A DNA stretch of 64,000 nt from Paraburkholderia sp. PREW-6R. Its GTDB lineage: Bacteria; Pseudomonadota; Gammaproteobacteria; Burkholderiales; Burkholderiaceae. Shown piece after piece: positions 43,894-52,458 of the stretch. How positions within the stretch are numbered: the first letter of the stretch is position 1; every line of letters begins with the position of its first letter. The position numbers and the translations under genes are program-made. Below the pieces are notes generated by a model that was not told where the DNA came from, made no database searches, and saw nothing but the letters and a program-made list of their open reading frames with translations. The DNA is taken from NCBI RefSeq assembly GCF_039621805.1, contig NZ_CP155074.1, positions 62,001 to 126,000 of the forward strand, written 5' to 3'.

Positions 43894-44307
43894 ATGCGAT
43901 TCATGATTCTGGTTAAAGCGACCGCCGCAAGCGAAGCCGGCCATATGCCCGAAGCCTCATTGATTGCCGCGATGGGCGCTTATCACGAAGAACTCGCAAA
44001 GGCCGGGGTGCTCCTCGACGCCACCGGTTTGCAGCCGAGTTCGAAGGGCTGGCGCGTACGGTACAGCGGCGGCAAGCGCTCGGTGATCGACGGCCCGTTC
44101 GCGCAGACCGGCGAGTTGATCGCCGGCTATACGCTGATCCAGGTGCGCTCGCGCGAAGAGGCAATGGAGTGGGCGCGGCGTTTCCCCGCGCCGTTCGGCG
44201 AACATGAAGATGGCGAGATCGAAGTGCGTCAGCTGTTCGAACTCGACGACTTCGAGCCCGGCCCGGAAATCGACCGTTTCCGTGAACTGGAAGCCGGCCG
44301 CCGCTGA
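43894..44307 (+). CDS. DGPF/YCII-related protein, second copy
   Basis: A 137-residue YCII-related protein with DGPF at 66-69 (VIDGPFAQTGE). The C-terminal tail (FELDDFEPGPEIDRFRELEAG) is longer than in the first copy. Identity to the first copy is low, so they are old paralogues rather than a recent duplication. AGGAGG at 43880-43885 supports the ATG at 43894. The sigma factor gene starts 189 bases on. Confidence 0.88.
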   Translation: MRFMILVKATAASEAGHMPEASLIAAMGAYHEELAKAGVLLDATGLQPSSKGWRVRYSGGKRSVIDGPFAQTGELIAGYTLIQVRSREEAMEWARRFPAPFGEHEDGEIEVRQLFELDDFEPGPEIDRFRELEAGRR

Positions 44308-44496
44308 GCGCAGCGGACCATGACCGTCATGGCCCATGATCCACGGTCCGCTGTCACTTCACATCGCGATTCACGGACTCCATCATGCACATGCAGATCG
44401 ACGTCAATCTCGCCGTTGACAACTTCGAACGGTCAACGGGCACATCTGGGAAGCTGATCTACATGGACCCGAATGCCAGCCGGGCGGGTTGAGACC

Positions 44497-45771
44497 GTGT
44501 CCATAGAGGCCACCCATCGTGCGATCGAGGCGGTCTGGCGCATCGAGTCCGCCAAGGTCATCGCCCACGTCGCGCGGATGGTGCGTGACGTGGGCCTTGC
44601 CGAGGAACTGGCGCAAGACGCACTGGTGGCCGCGCTCGAACATTGGCCCGCGGCGGGCGTGCCCGGCAATCCCGGAGCATGGTTAATGACGACGGCAAAG
44701 CATCGCGCGCTCGACCGTCTGCGTCAGGACGCGCTGCACGCACGCAAGCACGAGGAACTGGGCCACGATCTCGACGCCGTCGAGGCGCACCTCGTGCCGG
44801 ATTTCGTCGATGCGCTCGACGCCGCGCGTGCCGACGACATCGGCGACGACCTGTTGCGGCTCGTGTTCACCGCCTGCCACCCGGTGCTCTCCACGGACGC
44901 ACGCGTCGCGCTCACGTTGCGCCTGCTCGGCGGCCTCACGACGGATGAGATCGCCCGCGCGTTCCTCGTGCCCGAGCCGACGATTGCACAGCGCATCGTG
45001 CGCGCCAAGCGTACGCTCACGGCCGCCCATGTGCCGTTCGAGGTGCCGCGGGCGGACGCGCGGGCGCCACGGCTCGCGTCGGTGCTGCAGGTGATCTATC
45101 TGATTTTTAACGAAGGCTATTCGGCCACGACCGGCGACGACTGGATGCGCCCCGCGTTGTGCGAGGAAGCGTTGCGGCTTGGCCGCGTGCTGAGCGGTCT
45201 CGTGCCGGACGAAAGCGAGGTGTTCGGGCTCGTCGCGTTGATGGAGATTCAGGCGTCTCGCACGCATGCACGGACCGATGCGCAGGGGCGTCCCGTGCTG
45301 TTGTTCGATCAGGACCGTAGCCGCTGGGACCCGCTGTTGATTCGTCGCGGGCTGGCCGCGCTAGCGAGCGCAGAGGCGCTCGGCGGCGCGACGGGTCCGT
45401 ATGCGGTGCAGGCGGCGCTCGCGGCGTGCCATGCACGCGCCCGTCGCGCGGAAGATACGGATTGGACGCGTATCGTCGCGCTGTATGACGCGCTGGGACG
45501 GGTCGCACCGTCGCCGGTGGTGGAATTGAACCGCGCGGTGGCAGTGGGGATGGCGTTCGGACCCGCCGCCGGGCTCGACATCGCCGACGCGCTCGCCGCC
45601 GACGCTGCGCTCGCGCATTATCACTGGCTGCCGAGCGTGCGCGGCGATCTGCTGGCGAAGCTTGGCCGGCTCGACGAGGCGCGCGCCGAATTCGAGCGTG
45701 CGGCGAATATGACGCGCAATGCGCGCGAGCGCGAATTACTGCTCGAACGCGCGCGCGGTCTCACACGTTAG
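44497..45771 (+). CDS. ECF42-type RNA polymerase sigma factor
   Basis: A 424-residue sigma-70-family ECF factor. The sigma2 region (about 1-85) holds AEELAQDALVAALEHWP and PGAWLMTTAKHRALDRLR; sigma4 (about 120-175) has LGGLTTDEIARAFLVPEPTIAQRIVRAKRTL. A C-terminal TPR-like extension of about 200 residues follows, a trait of the ECF42 group. ECF42 factors lack an anti-sigma factor and act with DGPF proteins, two of which are encoded just upstream. GTG 44497 was chosen because SIEATHRAIEAVWRIES is the usual start; a longer ORF begins at 44473. The control signal is unknown. Confidence 0.9.
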   Translation: MSIEATHRAIEAVWRIESAKVIAHVARMVRDVGLAEELAQDALVAALEHWPAAGVPGNPGAWLMTTAKHRALDRLRQDALHARKHEELGHDLDAVEAHLVPDFVDALDAARADDIGDDLLRLVFTACHPVLSTDARVALTLRLLGGLTTDEIARAFLVPEPTIAQRIVRAKRTLTAAHVPFEVPRADARAPRLASVLQVIYLIFNEGYSATTGDDWMRPALCEEALRLGRVLSGLVPDESEVFGLVALMEIQASRTHARTDAQGRPVLLFDQDRSRWDPLLIRRGLAALASAEALGGATGPYAVQAALAACHARARRAEDTDWTRIVALYDALGRVAPSPVVELNRAVAVGMAFGPAAGLDIADALAADAALAHYHWLPSVRGDLLAKLGRLDEARAEFERAANMTRNARERELLLERARGLTR

Positions 45772-45778
45772 GTGTAGG

Positions 45779-45802
45779 TGCGTCGGCAACGCCGGCGACG
45801 CA
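45779..45802. terminator. Possible hairpin between convergent genes
   Basis: TGCGTCG (45779-45785) and CGACGCA (45796-45802) form a 7-bp stem shortly after the sigma factor stop. There is no T run. It lies between convergent genes, where a bidirectional terminator is expected. Confidence 0.4.
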
Positions 45803-45917
45803 GAAGGCCGGTAGCCTGCAAGTCATCGAGCCAGCGGATCAACCTGCGCTGTTCCATTTCGCGCGACATGCAGCAGCGCGCGCTGCCCCAGGTGAACAAC
45901 GCAGACCGCTTGACCGG

Positions 45918-46496
45918 TCACGCCGAGAAGAACGCGAGCGCACCCATGATCACGCCCGCTGCCGCGACGCCGAAAGACAGGTTGCGCAGCCAGTTCTTGC
46001 GTGTGAGCAGCGTAATCGCGCACAGCGCAATTGCCACCTGAATCAGCGTGGTCGCCTGCGCCCAACGGTGATGCCCATGCAGCAGCGCTTCGCTCTTCGC
46101 GTCGTTTTCGATGACTTCTTTTTCAATCGCTTCGGCCTTCGCGCGGATCGGTTCTTTCTGCTGCGTGTACTTGGCGACGTCGGCGACGAATTTTGCGTGC
46201 GCGTCGGTATTGTTCGTGGACAATGCCGCGCCGAGTTCGGCGAGATTTTCCTTCTCGCCTTTCGCCTGATAGTAGTTCCACTGATTCGACGCTTCGGTCT
46301 TCCTGATCGCAGCTTCGTTCTTGTAGTACAGCGCGAGGTTTTCGCTGTTGCCGCTCTGATAGGCGCACAGTGCGCCGATCGTCGCGAGGATCGCCGTCAT
46401 CACGGCCATGCGGCTCGCGAACGGGTCGTCGTCGTGATGACCCGCGTGTTCAACTGCGTGGTCGTGCGGACCATGCACTTCGTATTCTTCCGACAT
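45918..46496 (-). CDS. DUF4337 membrane protein
   Basis: A 192-residue protein of the DUF4337 family. A His/Asp-rich N-terminus (HGPHDHAVEHAGHHDDD) could bind metal. One membrane segment lies near 31-47 (VMTAILATIGALCAYQSG), then a long helical, probably coiled-coil region (about 55-140), and two membrane segments at the C-terminus. Function unknown. CGGAG precedes the ATG at 46496; the 46562 start is not supported. It is convergent with the sigma factor gene. Confidence 0.85.
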   Translation of the reverse strand: MSEEYEVHGPHDHAVEHAGHHDDDPFASRMAVMTAILATIGALCAYQSGNSENLALYYKNEAAIRKTEASNQWNYYQAKGEKENLAELGAALSTNNTDAHAKFVADVAKYTQQKEPIRAKAEAIEKEVIENDAKSEALLHGHHRWAQATTLIQVAIALCAITLLTRKNWLRNLSFGVAAAGVIMGALAFFSA

Positions 46497-46652
46497 CTGA
46501 TTCTCCGAGGCAAAACTTTTCTTGTGGCCGACCGGCGGCACGCACGGCGCTGGCGGCCCCAATCTTAGCGTGTGACGCCGGTCGGCGGAAAAGGTGCCTC
46601 ACACTGGCGCGACAACGCCGGCGCTTCGTTCGTCAATGTCGTCCGTCGCCCC

Positions 46653-46832
46653 TCAGTGAATGCCGGAGGCGAGCCACGTCCTTACGAACGGGATCACGTG
46701 TTCTCCAGCGAGCATGCCCAGCAGGCCGACTAGCGCGATTATCGGCGGCGCGGGCGACTTCACCTCCAGCACGCTATAGAGCAGGCCGACCACCACGCCG
46801 ACGGCCAGAGATACCAGATACGCTTTCATCAT
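46653..46832 (-). CDS. XapX domain-containing small membrane protein
   Basis: A 59-residue protein with two membrane helices, MKAYLVSLAVGVVVGLLYS and PIIALVGLLGMLAGEH, joined by a short loop with the KSPAPP turn; this is the XapX (DUF1427) family. GAGGAGA lies just upstream of the start at 46832. Such proteins of unknown role often follow oxidoreductase or isomerase genes. Here it follows the quinone oxidoreductase gene by 37 bases on the same strand, so the two are probably cotranscribed. Confidence 0.85.
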   Translation of the reverse strand: MMKAYLVSLAVGVVVGLLYSVLEVKSPAPPIIALVGLLGMLAGEHVIPFVRTWLASGIH

Positions 46833-46869
46833 GCCTGTCTCCTCGAAGGCGAGCCGATTACGGCGGCTG

Positions 46870-47835
46870 TCACATGTTGATCACGACGCGGCCGCGCGTG
46901 CCCGCGGCGACCGCTTCGAATGCTTCGCGCGCGCGGTCGAGCGGAAATTGCTGCGCGATGGACGGCGCCTGCAACTTGCCGCTTTCGAAGCCTTCCACCA
47001 GCGCGGTCATCAACGGCGCCGATTCCGCAACGCCGAGTTTGGCGCTGTCCACGCCGAGCAACTGGGTCTCGTTGTGATAGAAGTCGATCAGATCGAATTC
47101 GACGCGGCGCTTGCCGGTCGCACTGATTTCGAGCACGCGGCCGCGTCGCCTGACGAGGCTCAGTGCCGTTTCGAATGCCACGCCGCCCACCGTGTCGTAG
47201 ACCACGTCGACCCCACTGCCGCCGGTCAGCGCGCGTACGGCGCTCGTGACGGAGTCGTCGAACGGAACATATTCGTCGCTCAGGCGGCCCGCTGGCGCAT
47301 CGGCGGACAGCGGGTGGCGATCCACCGCGATCACCCGTGCGCCACGCGCTTTCGCGATCTGCACCACCGCGCCGCCGACACCGCCGCCGGCTCCAATTAC
47401 CGCGATGGTTTCACCTGCCTGCAGTTGCGCGTAGTCGACCGTGCCGAGCCAGGCGACCACGAAGTTCACGCCGATCGCCGACGCTTCGGCGTGGCTCAGC
47501 GTTGTCGGCTTGCGTGAAAGGGCGGCGAGCGGAATGCTAAGGTACTCGGCGTGCGTGCCGTCACGTGTAAAGCCGATGTCGCCGCCCGTGCCCCAGACCT
47601 CCGCCCCGAGCCATTCCTGCGGGCCCTCCGCGACGACACCACTGAAGTCACGTCCCGGCACGCGCGGCAGCACGGTGTGATCGAAGTGGCCCGACACGTT
47701 TTTCACGTCGCTCGGGTTGACCGAGGCCGCCTTCACCTGGACGACGGCGTTGTGCGCATCGGCTCGCGGCGTGGGCAGATCGACGAGCTCGAGCACGTCC
47801 GGTTGGCCGAACGATTTGAACTGGATCGCTTTCAT
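46870..47835 (-). CDS. NADPH:quinone oxidoreductase-type MDR enzyme
   Basis: A 321-residue medium-chain dehydrogenase/reductase of the quinone oxidoreductase class. The cofactor loop GAGGGVGGAVVQIAKARG is near residue 150. The zinc-ligand cysteines of alcohol dehydrogenases are missing, which fits the zinc-free quinone reductase branch. It would reduce quinones or alpha,beta-unsaturated carbonyls with NADPH. A XapX gene follows on the same strand. An AraC regulator gene lies 170 bases upstream on the same strand and may control it. Confidence 0.92.
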   Translation of the reverse strand: MKAIQFKSFGQPDVLELVDLPTPRADAHNAVVQVKAASVNPSDVKNVSGHFDHTVLPRVPGRDFSGVVAEGPQEWLGAEVWGTGGDIGFTRDGTHAEYLSIPLAALSRKPTTLSHAEASAIGVNFVVAWLGTVDYAQLQAGETIAVIGAGGGVGGAVVQIAKARGARVIAVDRHPLSADAPAGRLSDEYVPFDDSVTSAVRALTGGSGVDVVYDTVGGVAFETALSLVRRRGRVLEISATGKRRVEFDLIDFYHNETQLLGVDSAKLGVAESAPLMTALVEGFESGKLQAPSIAQQFPLDRAREAFEAVAAGTRGRVVINM

Positions 47836-48005
47836 GGTGGGTGATTCCTGTCGGATGAGGGTGGCTTCGTGCAGCGAATACGGACAATCTAAGTGACCGG
47901 TGTGGACCAGTCAGGACAAGGGCTTTCGAATTTCGGACAAAAGGCGGATTGAGGATGCTGACAGCCATGATGTCGGTCGGCGTCCGCCGGGATTGTGCAG
48001 CCGTC

Positions 48006-48854
48006 TCAGTTCGTGCCGGGTGAAGCCGCAGCCGGCACCGCAGCCGGAGCCGGCGCTCCAGCCGAGCCCGCGTCGCTCAGCGTCCCCGCCGGATCGAAGC
48101 CGGTTGGCGGCGCGCCTAGCTCTCGCCGGAACATGTCGCTGAAGCTGCTCGGCTGGAATCCGAGCGACCGCGCGATGCTGCTGACCGTGCGCCCCTCCGC
48201 GAGCCCGGAGACGGCCACCGCCAGTTGTACCTGCCGCCGCCATTCGGCGAACCCTAGTCCCAATTCGCGCGTGAAAAGGCGTGCAAGTGTGCGCACGCTT
48301 GCGCCGACGGAAGCGGCGTGTTGCTCGAAGCTGATTGCGATCGATGGATTGTCGATCACCGCGCGGCACAGCGCGTCGAGCCGCCGGTCTGAAGCGTCGG
48401 GTAGTGGAATGCGCAACGACGAGCGCGGTGCGTGGCCCAGTTCGAGCATGGCGAGCCGGTACGCGGCTTCGAGGTACGCCGGATCGCGGGCATTCGTGCG
48501 CTCGTATTGCGCAATCGAAGTGATCAGTTCGCGCAGCAGGCCATTTACTTCGAACACGTCGCTGCGACGGCTCAGATGACCGGCATTGCGTTCGTGCAGA
48601 TACAGGTTGCGCATCTCCACATCGCTCATCATGTGGATCGAGTGAAGCGTGCCGGCCGGCAGCCATACCGCGCGCTGTGGCGGCACGACCAGCGCTTCGC
48701 GGCCCACCTCCACCCACATCACGCCCGACACCGCATACAGCACCTGCGCCCATGTGTGCGAGTGCGCGTCGATGCGCAACCCGCGCGGGTAGTGACGCGC
48801 GAGCGAACGCGCGTTCGCGTCGTCGTGGAGTTCGGGTGGTCGGGCCTTGGGCAC
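48006..48854 (-). CDS. AraC family regulator with N-terminal cupin
   Basis: A 282-residue AraC regulator. The N-terminal cupin domain (about 25-95, with HSHTWAQVLYAVSG and PPQRAVWLPAGTLHSI) would sense a small ligand. The C-terminal two-HTH domain (about 160-255) has SIAISFEQHAASVGASVRTLARLFTREL split across helices and ends with FQPSSFSDMFRREL. The last 25 residues are Ala/Pro-rich and vary. It is upstream of the quinone reductase/XapX pair on the same strand, its likely target. Confidence 0.9.
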   Translation of the reverse strand: MPKARPPELHDDANARSLARHYPRGLRIDAHSHTWAQVLYAVSGVMWVEVGREALVVPPQRAVWLPAGTLHSIHMMSDVEMRNLYLHERNAGHLSRRSDVFEVNGLLRELITSIAQYERTNARDPAYLEAAYRLAMLELGHAPRSSLRIPLPDASDRRLDALCRAVIDNPSIAISFEQHAASVGASVRTLARLFTRELGLGFAEWRRQVQLAVAVSGLAEGRTVSSIARSLGFQPSSFSDMFRRELGAPPTGFDPAGTLSDAGSAGAPAPAAVPAAASPGTN

Positions 48855-48923
48855 GGCGTTCGGGCGTTGTGCTTCGCAAGAGGAGCGCGGACCGGCTTGG
48901 CCCGTTTGCGAAGCATAGCGCGC

Positions 48924-49874
48924 TTACGTGCGATGACCCATGAACAGCAACAGCAATGACAGCGTCGCCACGGAGCCGATCGTCGAGAGCAGAATCGTGC
49001 GCGACGTGATGTGCGCCTCGCGTTCGTAGAATTCGGCGAGCATGAATGGACCGGTGCCCGTGGGCAGCGCGGCGAGCACGACTACCATTTCGACCAGCGC
49101 CGGTGCGAGGCCGAATACGCGCGCCGCCAGCCACCAGGCGAGCGCCGGCTGAACGAATAGCTTGACGGCGGTCAGCATGAGCGAGATGCCTGCCGCACCC
49201 TTGTCTTCAGAAGACGGACGCTTTTCGGCGAGGAACAGTCCAAGGCTTACCAGCGCGCATGGACTGGCCGCGCCGCCCAGCAATTTTAAAAACGTCTCTG
49301 CGCTCGACGGCAGCGTAACGTGCACGCTCGCGAGCAGCGCGCCCGCGATCGGCGACACGATCAACGGATTGCGCGCCAGCGATTTCAGCACCTTCAGACC
49401 GAGCTTGTGCGGCGCGCGCTCCGTTTGCAGGCCGATCTCGATCAACACGATCGCCACGGCGAACAGCACGCACGCGGTGAGAATGGTCGCGATGGTGGTT
49501 GGCGTGAGACTCGCCGAACCGAACGCGATCAGTCCAAGCGGGAAGCCGATATAGCCGGTGTTCGGATATGACGCCGCAATGGCGTCGACACTGGCGTCGG
49601 CGAGATGGCGGCCGCTTGCTAGCCGGACGGCGAGAATCAGCACGAAGACGCCCGCGCAGGCGATCGAAAACGTCACGACGAATGCCGGCTGATACAACTG
49701 CTGCCAGGTGGCGTGCGCCATCGTGTCGAACAGCAGGGCGGGCAGCGCCAGCCAGACCACGAAACGATTCAGTTCCGACGCCGAAGCCGGCCCGAGCACG
49801 CCCCGCCGTCGGCATACAAAGCCTGCGAGGATCAGGCCGAAGACGGGAAGCAGAATCTCAATGGTGGCTAACAT
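48924..49874 (-). CDS. AEC family transporter (auxin efflux carrier type)
   Basis: A 316-residue AEC family permease with about ten membrane segments in two inverted halves. The N-terminal block MLATIEILLPVFGLILAGF and the ASYPNTGYIGFPLG segment are family hallmarks; the Asn/Gly-rich breaks mark crossing helices. Bacterial members export or import dicarboxylates such as malonate, or amino acids. ATG 49874 fits the start of the first helix. The gene is divergent from a LysR regulator, which probably controls it. Confidence 0.9.
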   Translation of the reverse strand: MLATIEILLPVFGLILAGFVCRRRGVLGPASASELNRFVVWLALPALLFDTMAHATWQQLYQPAFVVTFSIACAGVFVLILAVRLASGRHLADASVDAIAASYPNTGYIGFPLGLIAFGSASLTPTTIATILTACVLFAVAIVLIEIGLQTERAPHKLGLKVLKSLARNPLIVSPIAGALLASVHVTLPSSAETFLKLLGGAASPCALVSLGLFLAEKRPSSEDKGAAGISLMLTAVKLFVQPALAWWLAARVFGLAPALVEMVVVLAALPTGTGPFMLAEFYEREAHITSRTILLSTIGSVATLSLLLLFMGHRT

Positions 49875-50002
49875 CAGGCGGTAGCGGGTGCGCGGAACGG
49901 ACGATCTGAGAGCGTAGCGGCTTGTGCCGATACAATCCAATACTGATTTGCATGCGCGACAATACCTTTTTTGCATCCTCAGTCTGGACGCGTCAAAACA
50001 TC

Positions 50003-50869
50003 GTGATCGATATCAAGCCGCTACGCTATTTCGTGACGCTTGCCGAAATGCGCCATTTCGGGCGTGCGGCGGCGCGCCTGAATCTGTCGCAGCCGCCACT
50101 CAGCCGGCAGTTGGCGGCCCTCGAAGCCAGCGTCGGCGTCAGGTTGATCGAGCGTAGTCCGCGCAGCGTTACGCTGACGGCGGCGGGCGAGCGCTTTTAT
50201 TCCGACGCGAAAGCGATTCTCGCGGCATTGGAGCAGGCGGTCGGCAACGCGCAGGCGGCGGCTCACGGCGACGCCGGCAAGCTCTCCATAGGTTTCACGA
50301 TGTGCTCGGCGTACAACGTCGTGCCGGGATATGCGAAGGCCTTCGGCGCGGCCTATCCAGAGGTCGCATTGCATCTGCGGGAAGTGGTCTCCAACGATCT
50401 TGCCGCGCAGGTGCTCGCGGGTCACATCGACGCAGCGATCATGTTCCCGACTACGCCGGACAAAGGGATCGCCACCCGCACGATACTGCGTGAGCCTTTG
50501 TGCGTGGCGCTTTCGCGCAGTCATCCACGGGCGCGGGCGCGTCGGCTGAACATCGCGCAACTGGCGGGCGAGCCGTTCGTGCTGGCGTCGGAGGAGGTCG
50601 CGCCTACGTTGCGCGCCACCATCATCGAGCATTGCCGGTCGGGCGGCTTCGAACCGGATATCCGCTTCGAGGTGCAGTTGCAGCAGACCGTGCTGAGTCT
50701 CGTCGACGAAGGCGTGGGCGTCGCGCTGGTGCCGGCTTCGATGCGCAAGGCGCAGCTTGCCGGCGTCGTGTTCCGGCCGCTAGTCGAGGCGCCCTTGATC
50801 GAACAGGTGCTGGCGTGGTCACCGGCCAATCGCAACCCGTGTCTCGAACGGTTCCTCGAGCTTGCCTGA
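50003..50869 (+). CDS. LysR family transcriptional regulator
   Basis: A 288-residue LysR regulator. HTH at about 3-60 (LRYFVTLAEMRHFGRAAARL, SQPPLSRQLAALEASVG), of the BenM/CatM-like type that responds to aromatic acids; the effector domain follows to the end. GTG at 50003 gives the standard VIDIKPLRYFV start; ATG codons upstream at 49922 and 49952 lie in the promoter region. It is divergent from the AEC transporter gene with 128 bases between the two starts, the typical arrangement for control of a transporter. Confidence 0.92.
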   Translation: MIDIKPLRYFVTLAEMRHFGRAAARLNLSQPPLSRQLAALEASVGVRLIERSPRSVTLTAAGERFYSDAKAILAALEQAVGNAQAAAHGDAGKLSIGFTMCSAYNVVPGYAKAFGAAYPEVALHLREVVSNDLAAQVLAGHIDAAIMFPTTPDKGIATRTILREPLCVALSRSHPRARARRLNIAQLAGEPFVLASEEVAPTLRATIIEHCRSGGFEPDIRFEVQLQQTVLSLVDEGVGVALVPASMRKAQLAGVVFRPLVEAPLIEQVLAWSPANRNPCLERFLELA

Positions 50870-50979
50870 TGAGGGCGGCAGTCAAGGCGCACGCCGCACA
50901 CGTGTTGCACCGACGCGGCAAACCTCGCGGACCGAAAATCTGCGATCATCGAACGCACCCCATCTGCCCCGCGCCACTT

Positions 50980-51561
50980 ATGCCAACGCAACCGCTGCAA
51001 CCCGCGCTAAACGCTCCACCAACTCTACCCGCTCCACCCGCTCGACTCGACACCGATCGCCTTACCTTGCGGCCACACACGCGCGATGACTTTCTCGAAA
51101 GCTACGCCATGTGGTGCGATTCAGAAGTCATCCGCTTTATCGGCGGCAAGCCGTTCACGCGCGAGGAAGTCTGGGCGCGTCTGCTGCGCTATGCCGGTCA
51201 CTGGACCATGCTCGGCTACGGCTACTGGGTCGTGCGTGAAAAGGAGAGCGGGCGCTTTCTCGGCGAAGTCGGTTTCGCTGACTATCACCGCGAGATCGAA
51301 CCATCGTTGATGGATACGCCCGAGGTGGGATGGGCGCTGGACCCAGCCGTGCACGGCCGGGGCTACGCGACCGAGGCCGTGCGCGCGGCGCTGGATTGGG
51401 CCGACGCCAGGTGGCCCAATGGCGAGACGGTCTGTATCGTCGCGCCGGACAATCTGCCGTCATTGCGCGTGGCGCACAAGTGCGGCTATCGCGAACAGCT
51501 TCGCACCACGTACAAAGGCAAGGCGACCATCGTGCTGCGACGCCCCGCGAGCGCGCTCTGA
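50980..51561 (+). CDS. GNAT family N-acetyltransferase (RimJ/RimL-like)
   Basis: A 193-residue GNAT enzyme of the RimJ/RimL type. After a Pro/Ala-rich leader of about 22 residues, the domain begins LDTDRLTLRPHTRDDF. The acetyl-CoA loop is VHGRGYATEAVRAALDWA (R/QxxGxA form) and NLPSLRVAHKCGYRE is the conserved C-terminal part. The acceptor is unknown, an N-terminal amine or a small molecule. The short 111-base gap after the LysR gene may mean readthrough from it, but the two need not be linked. Confidence 0.88.
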   Translation: MPTQPLQPALNAPPTLPAPPARLDTDRLTLRPHTRDDFLESYAMWCDSEVIRFIGGKPFTREEVWARLLRYAGHWTMLGYGYWVVREKESGRFLGEVGFADYHREIEPSLMDTPEVGWALDPAVHGRGYATEAVRAALDWADARWPNGETVCIVAPDNLPSLRVAHKCGYREQLRTTYKGKATIVLRRPASAL

Positions 51562-51615
51562 CCGGTATCCGAGCGCGTCGGCGTGGGCATCCGGCGCACG
51601 CGGCCACCTGTTCCG

Positions 51616-52350
51616 TCAAACGTGGCGATCAGCCTGCCGCCCGCGCGCAATCAGATCCGCAAGCTTTTCGCGCTGATGTCCTTCGGCGTCGAAATTGCCC
51701 GCGTCGAGCCAGCGCGTATAGCTCGCCCGCAGCACGGGCCATTCGCTATCGATGATCGAGTACCACGCCGTGTCGCGGTTGCGATCGTGATACACGATCG
51801 CCTGCCGGAAGACACCCTCGAACGTGAAGCCATAGCGCTGCGCGGCGGCGCGTGACGGGCCATTCAGCGAATCGCATTTCCACTCGAAGCGCCGGTAGCC
51901 GAGTTCGTCGAACACCCGTTGCATCAACAGGAACATCGCCTCGGTCGCCACACGCGTGCGCTTCAGATGCGGCGAATACGTGACGTGCCCGACTTCGATC
52001 ACGCCGTTCGCGCGGTCAATCCGCATGAGCGCCAACGTGCCGACCGCCTTGCCGGTCGAAAGGTCGATCACGGCGTGGTGCATGGGATCAGCGGATGCGG
52101 CCATGCGCGCCAGATGCTCGCGATAGGCGTCGAGACTGTTGAATGGGCCCACCGCCAGGTAGGTCCAGTCGCGGGCGTCGGCAGCGGCGCTGTAAGCCTC
52201 GAACAGATCCGCAGCGTGGCGCTGCACGTCAACGGGTTCGATCCGGCAGTAGCGGCCCGTCATCGATTCGCGGCCGGGGCTCTCGACGCCCTTCCAGTCG
52301 GGCACGGGCGCGCCGATCGGCTGGTCGAACGCGTTACGTCTCGGTTCCAT
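51616..52350 (-). CDS. GNAT family N-acetyltransferase (RimL-like)
   Basis: A 244-residue RimL-type acetyltransferase. GHVTYSPHLKRTRVATEAMFLLMQRVFDELG covers the acetyl-CoA-binding helix, and KCDSLNGPSRAAAQRYGFTFEGVFRQA the substrate side. It is divergent from the MocR-type regulator gene with 108 bases between them. MocR regulators usually control a divergent gene, so this acetyltransferase is its probable target. Confidence 0.9.
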   Translation of the reverse strand: MEPRRNAFDQPIGAPVPDWKGVESPGRESMTGRYCRIEPVDVQRHAADLFEAYSAAADARDWTYLAVGPFNSLDAYREHLARMAASADPMHHAVIDLSTGKAVGTLALMRIDRANGVIEVGHVTYSPHLKRTRVATEAMFLLMQRVFDELGYRRFEWKCDSLNGPSRAAAQRYGFTFEGVFRQAIVYHDRNRDTAWYSIIDSEWPVLRASYTRWLDAGNFDAEGHQREKLADLIARGRQADRHV

Positions 52351-52422
52351 GCTTGCTCTCCGTTATCAATTTTGAAAAGGCTGCGTCGATGTGAACGATA
52401 CGTGAAACGTGGTATGTTCAAA

Positions 52423-52453
52423 AGATCCACCGCAAGTTAATTCGATAGATCCA
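52423..52453. promoter_or_regulatory. Direct repeat in MocR/GNAT divergent region
   Basis: AGATCCA occurs at 52423-52429 and again at 52447-52453, 24 bases apart, close to the MocR start. MocR regulators such as PdxR bind directly repeated sites with similar spacing in the divergent promoter region. It is a candidate operator only. Confidence 0.4.
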
Positions 52454-52458
52454 GCACG

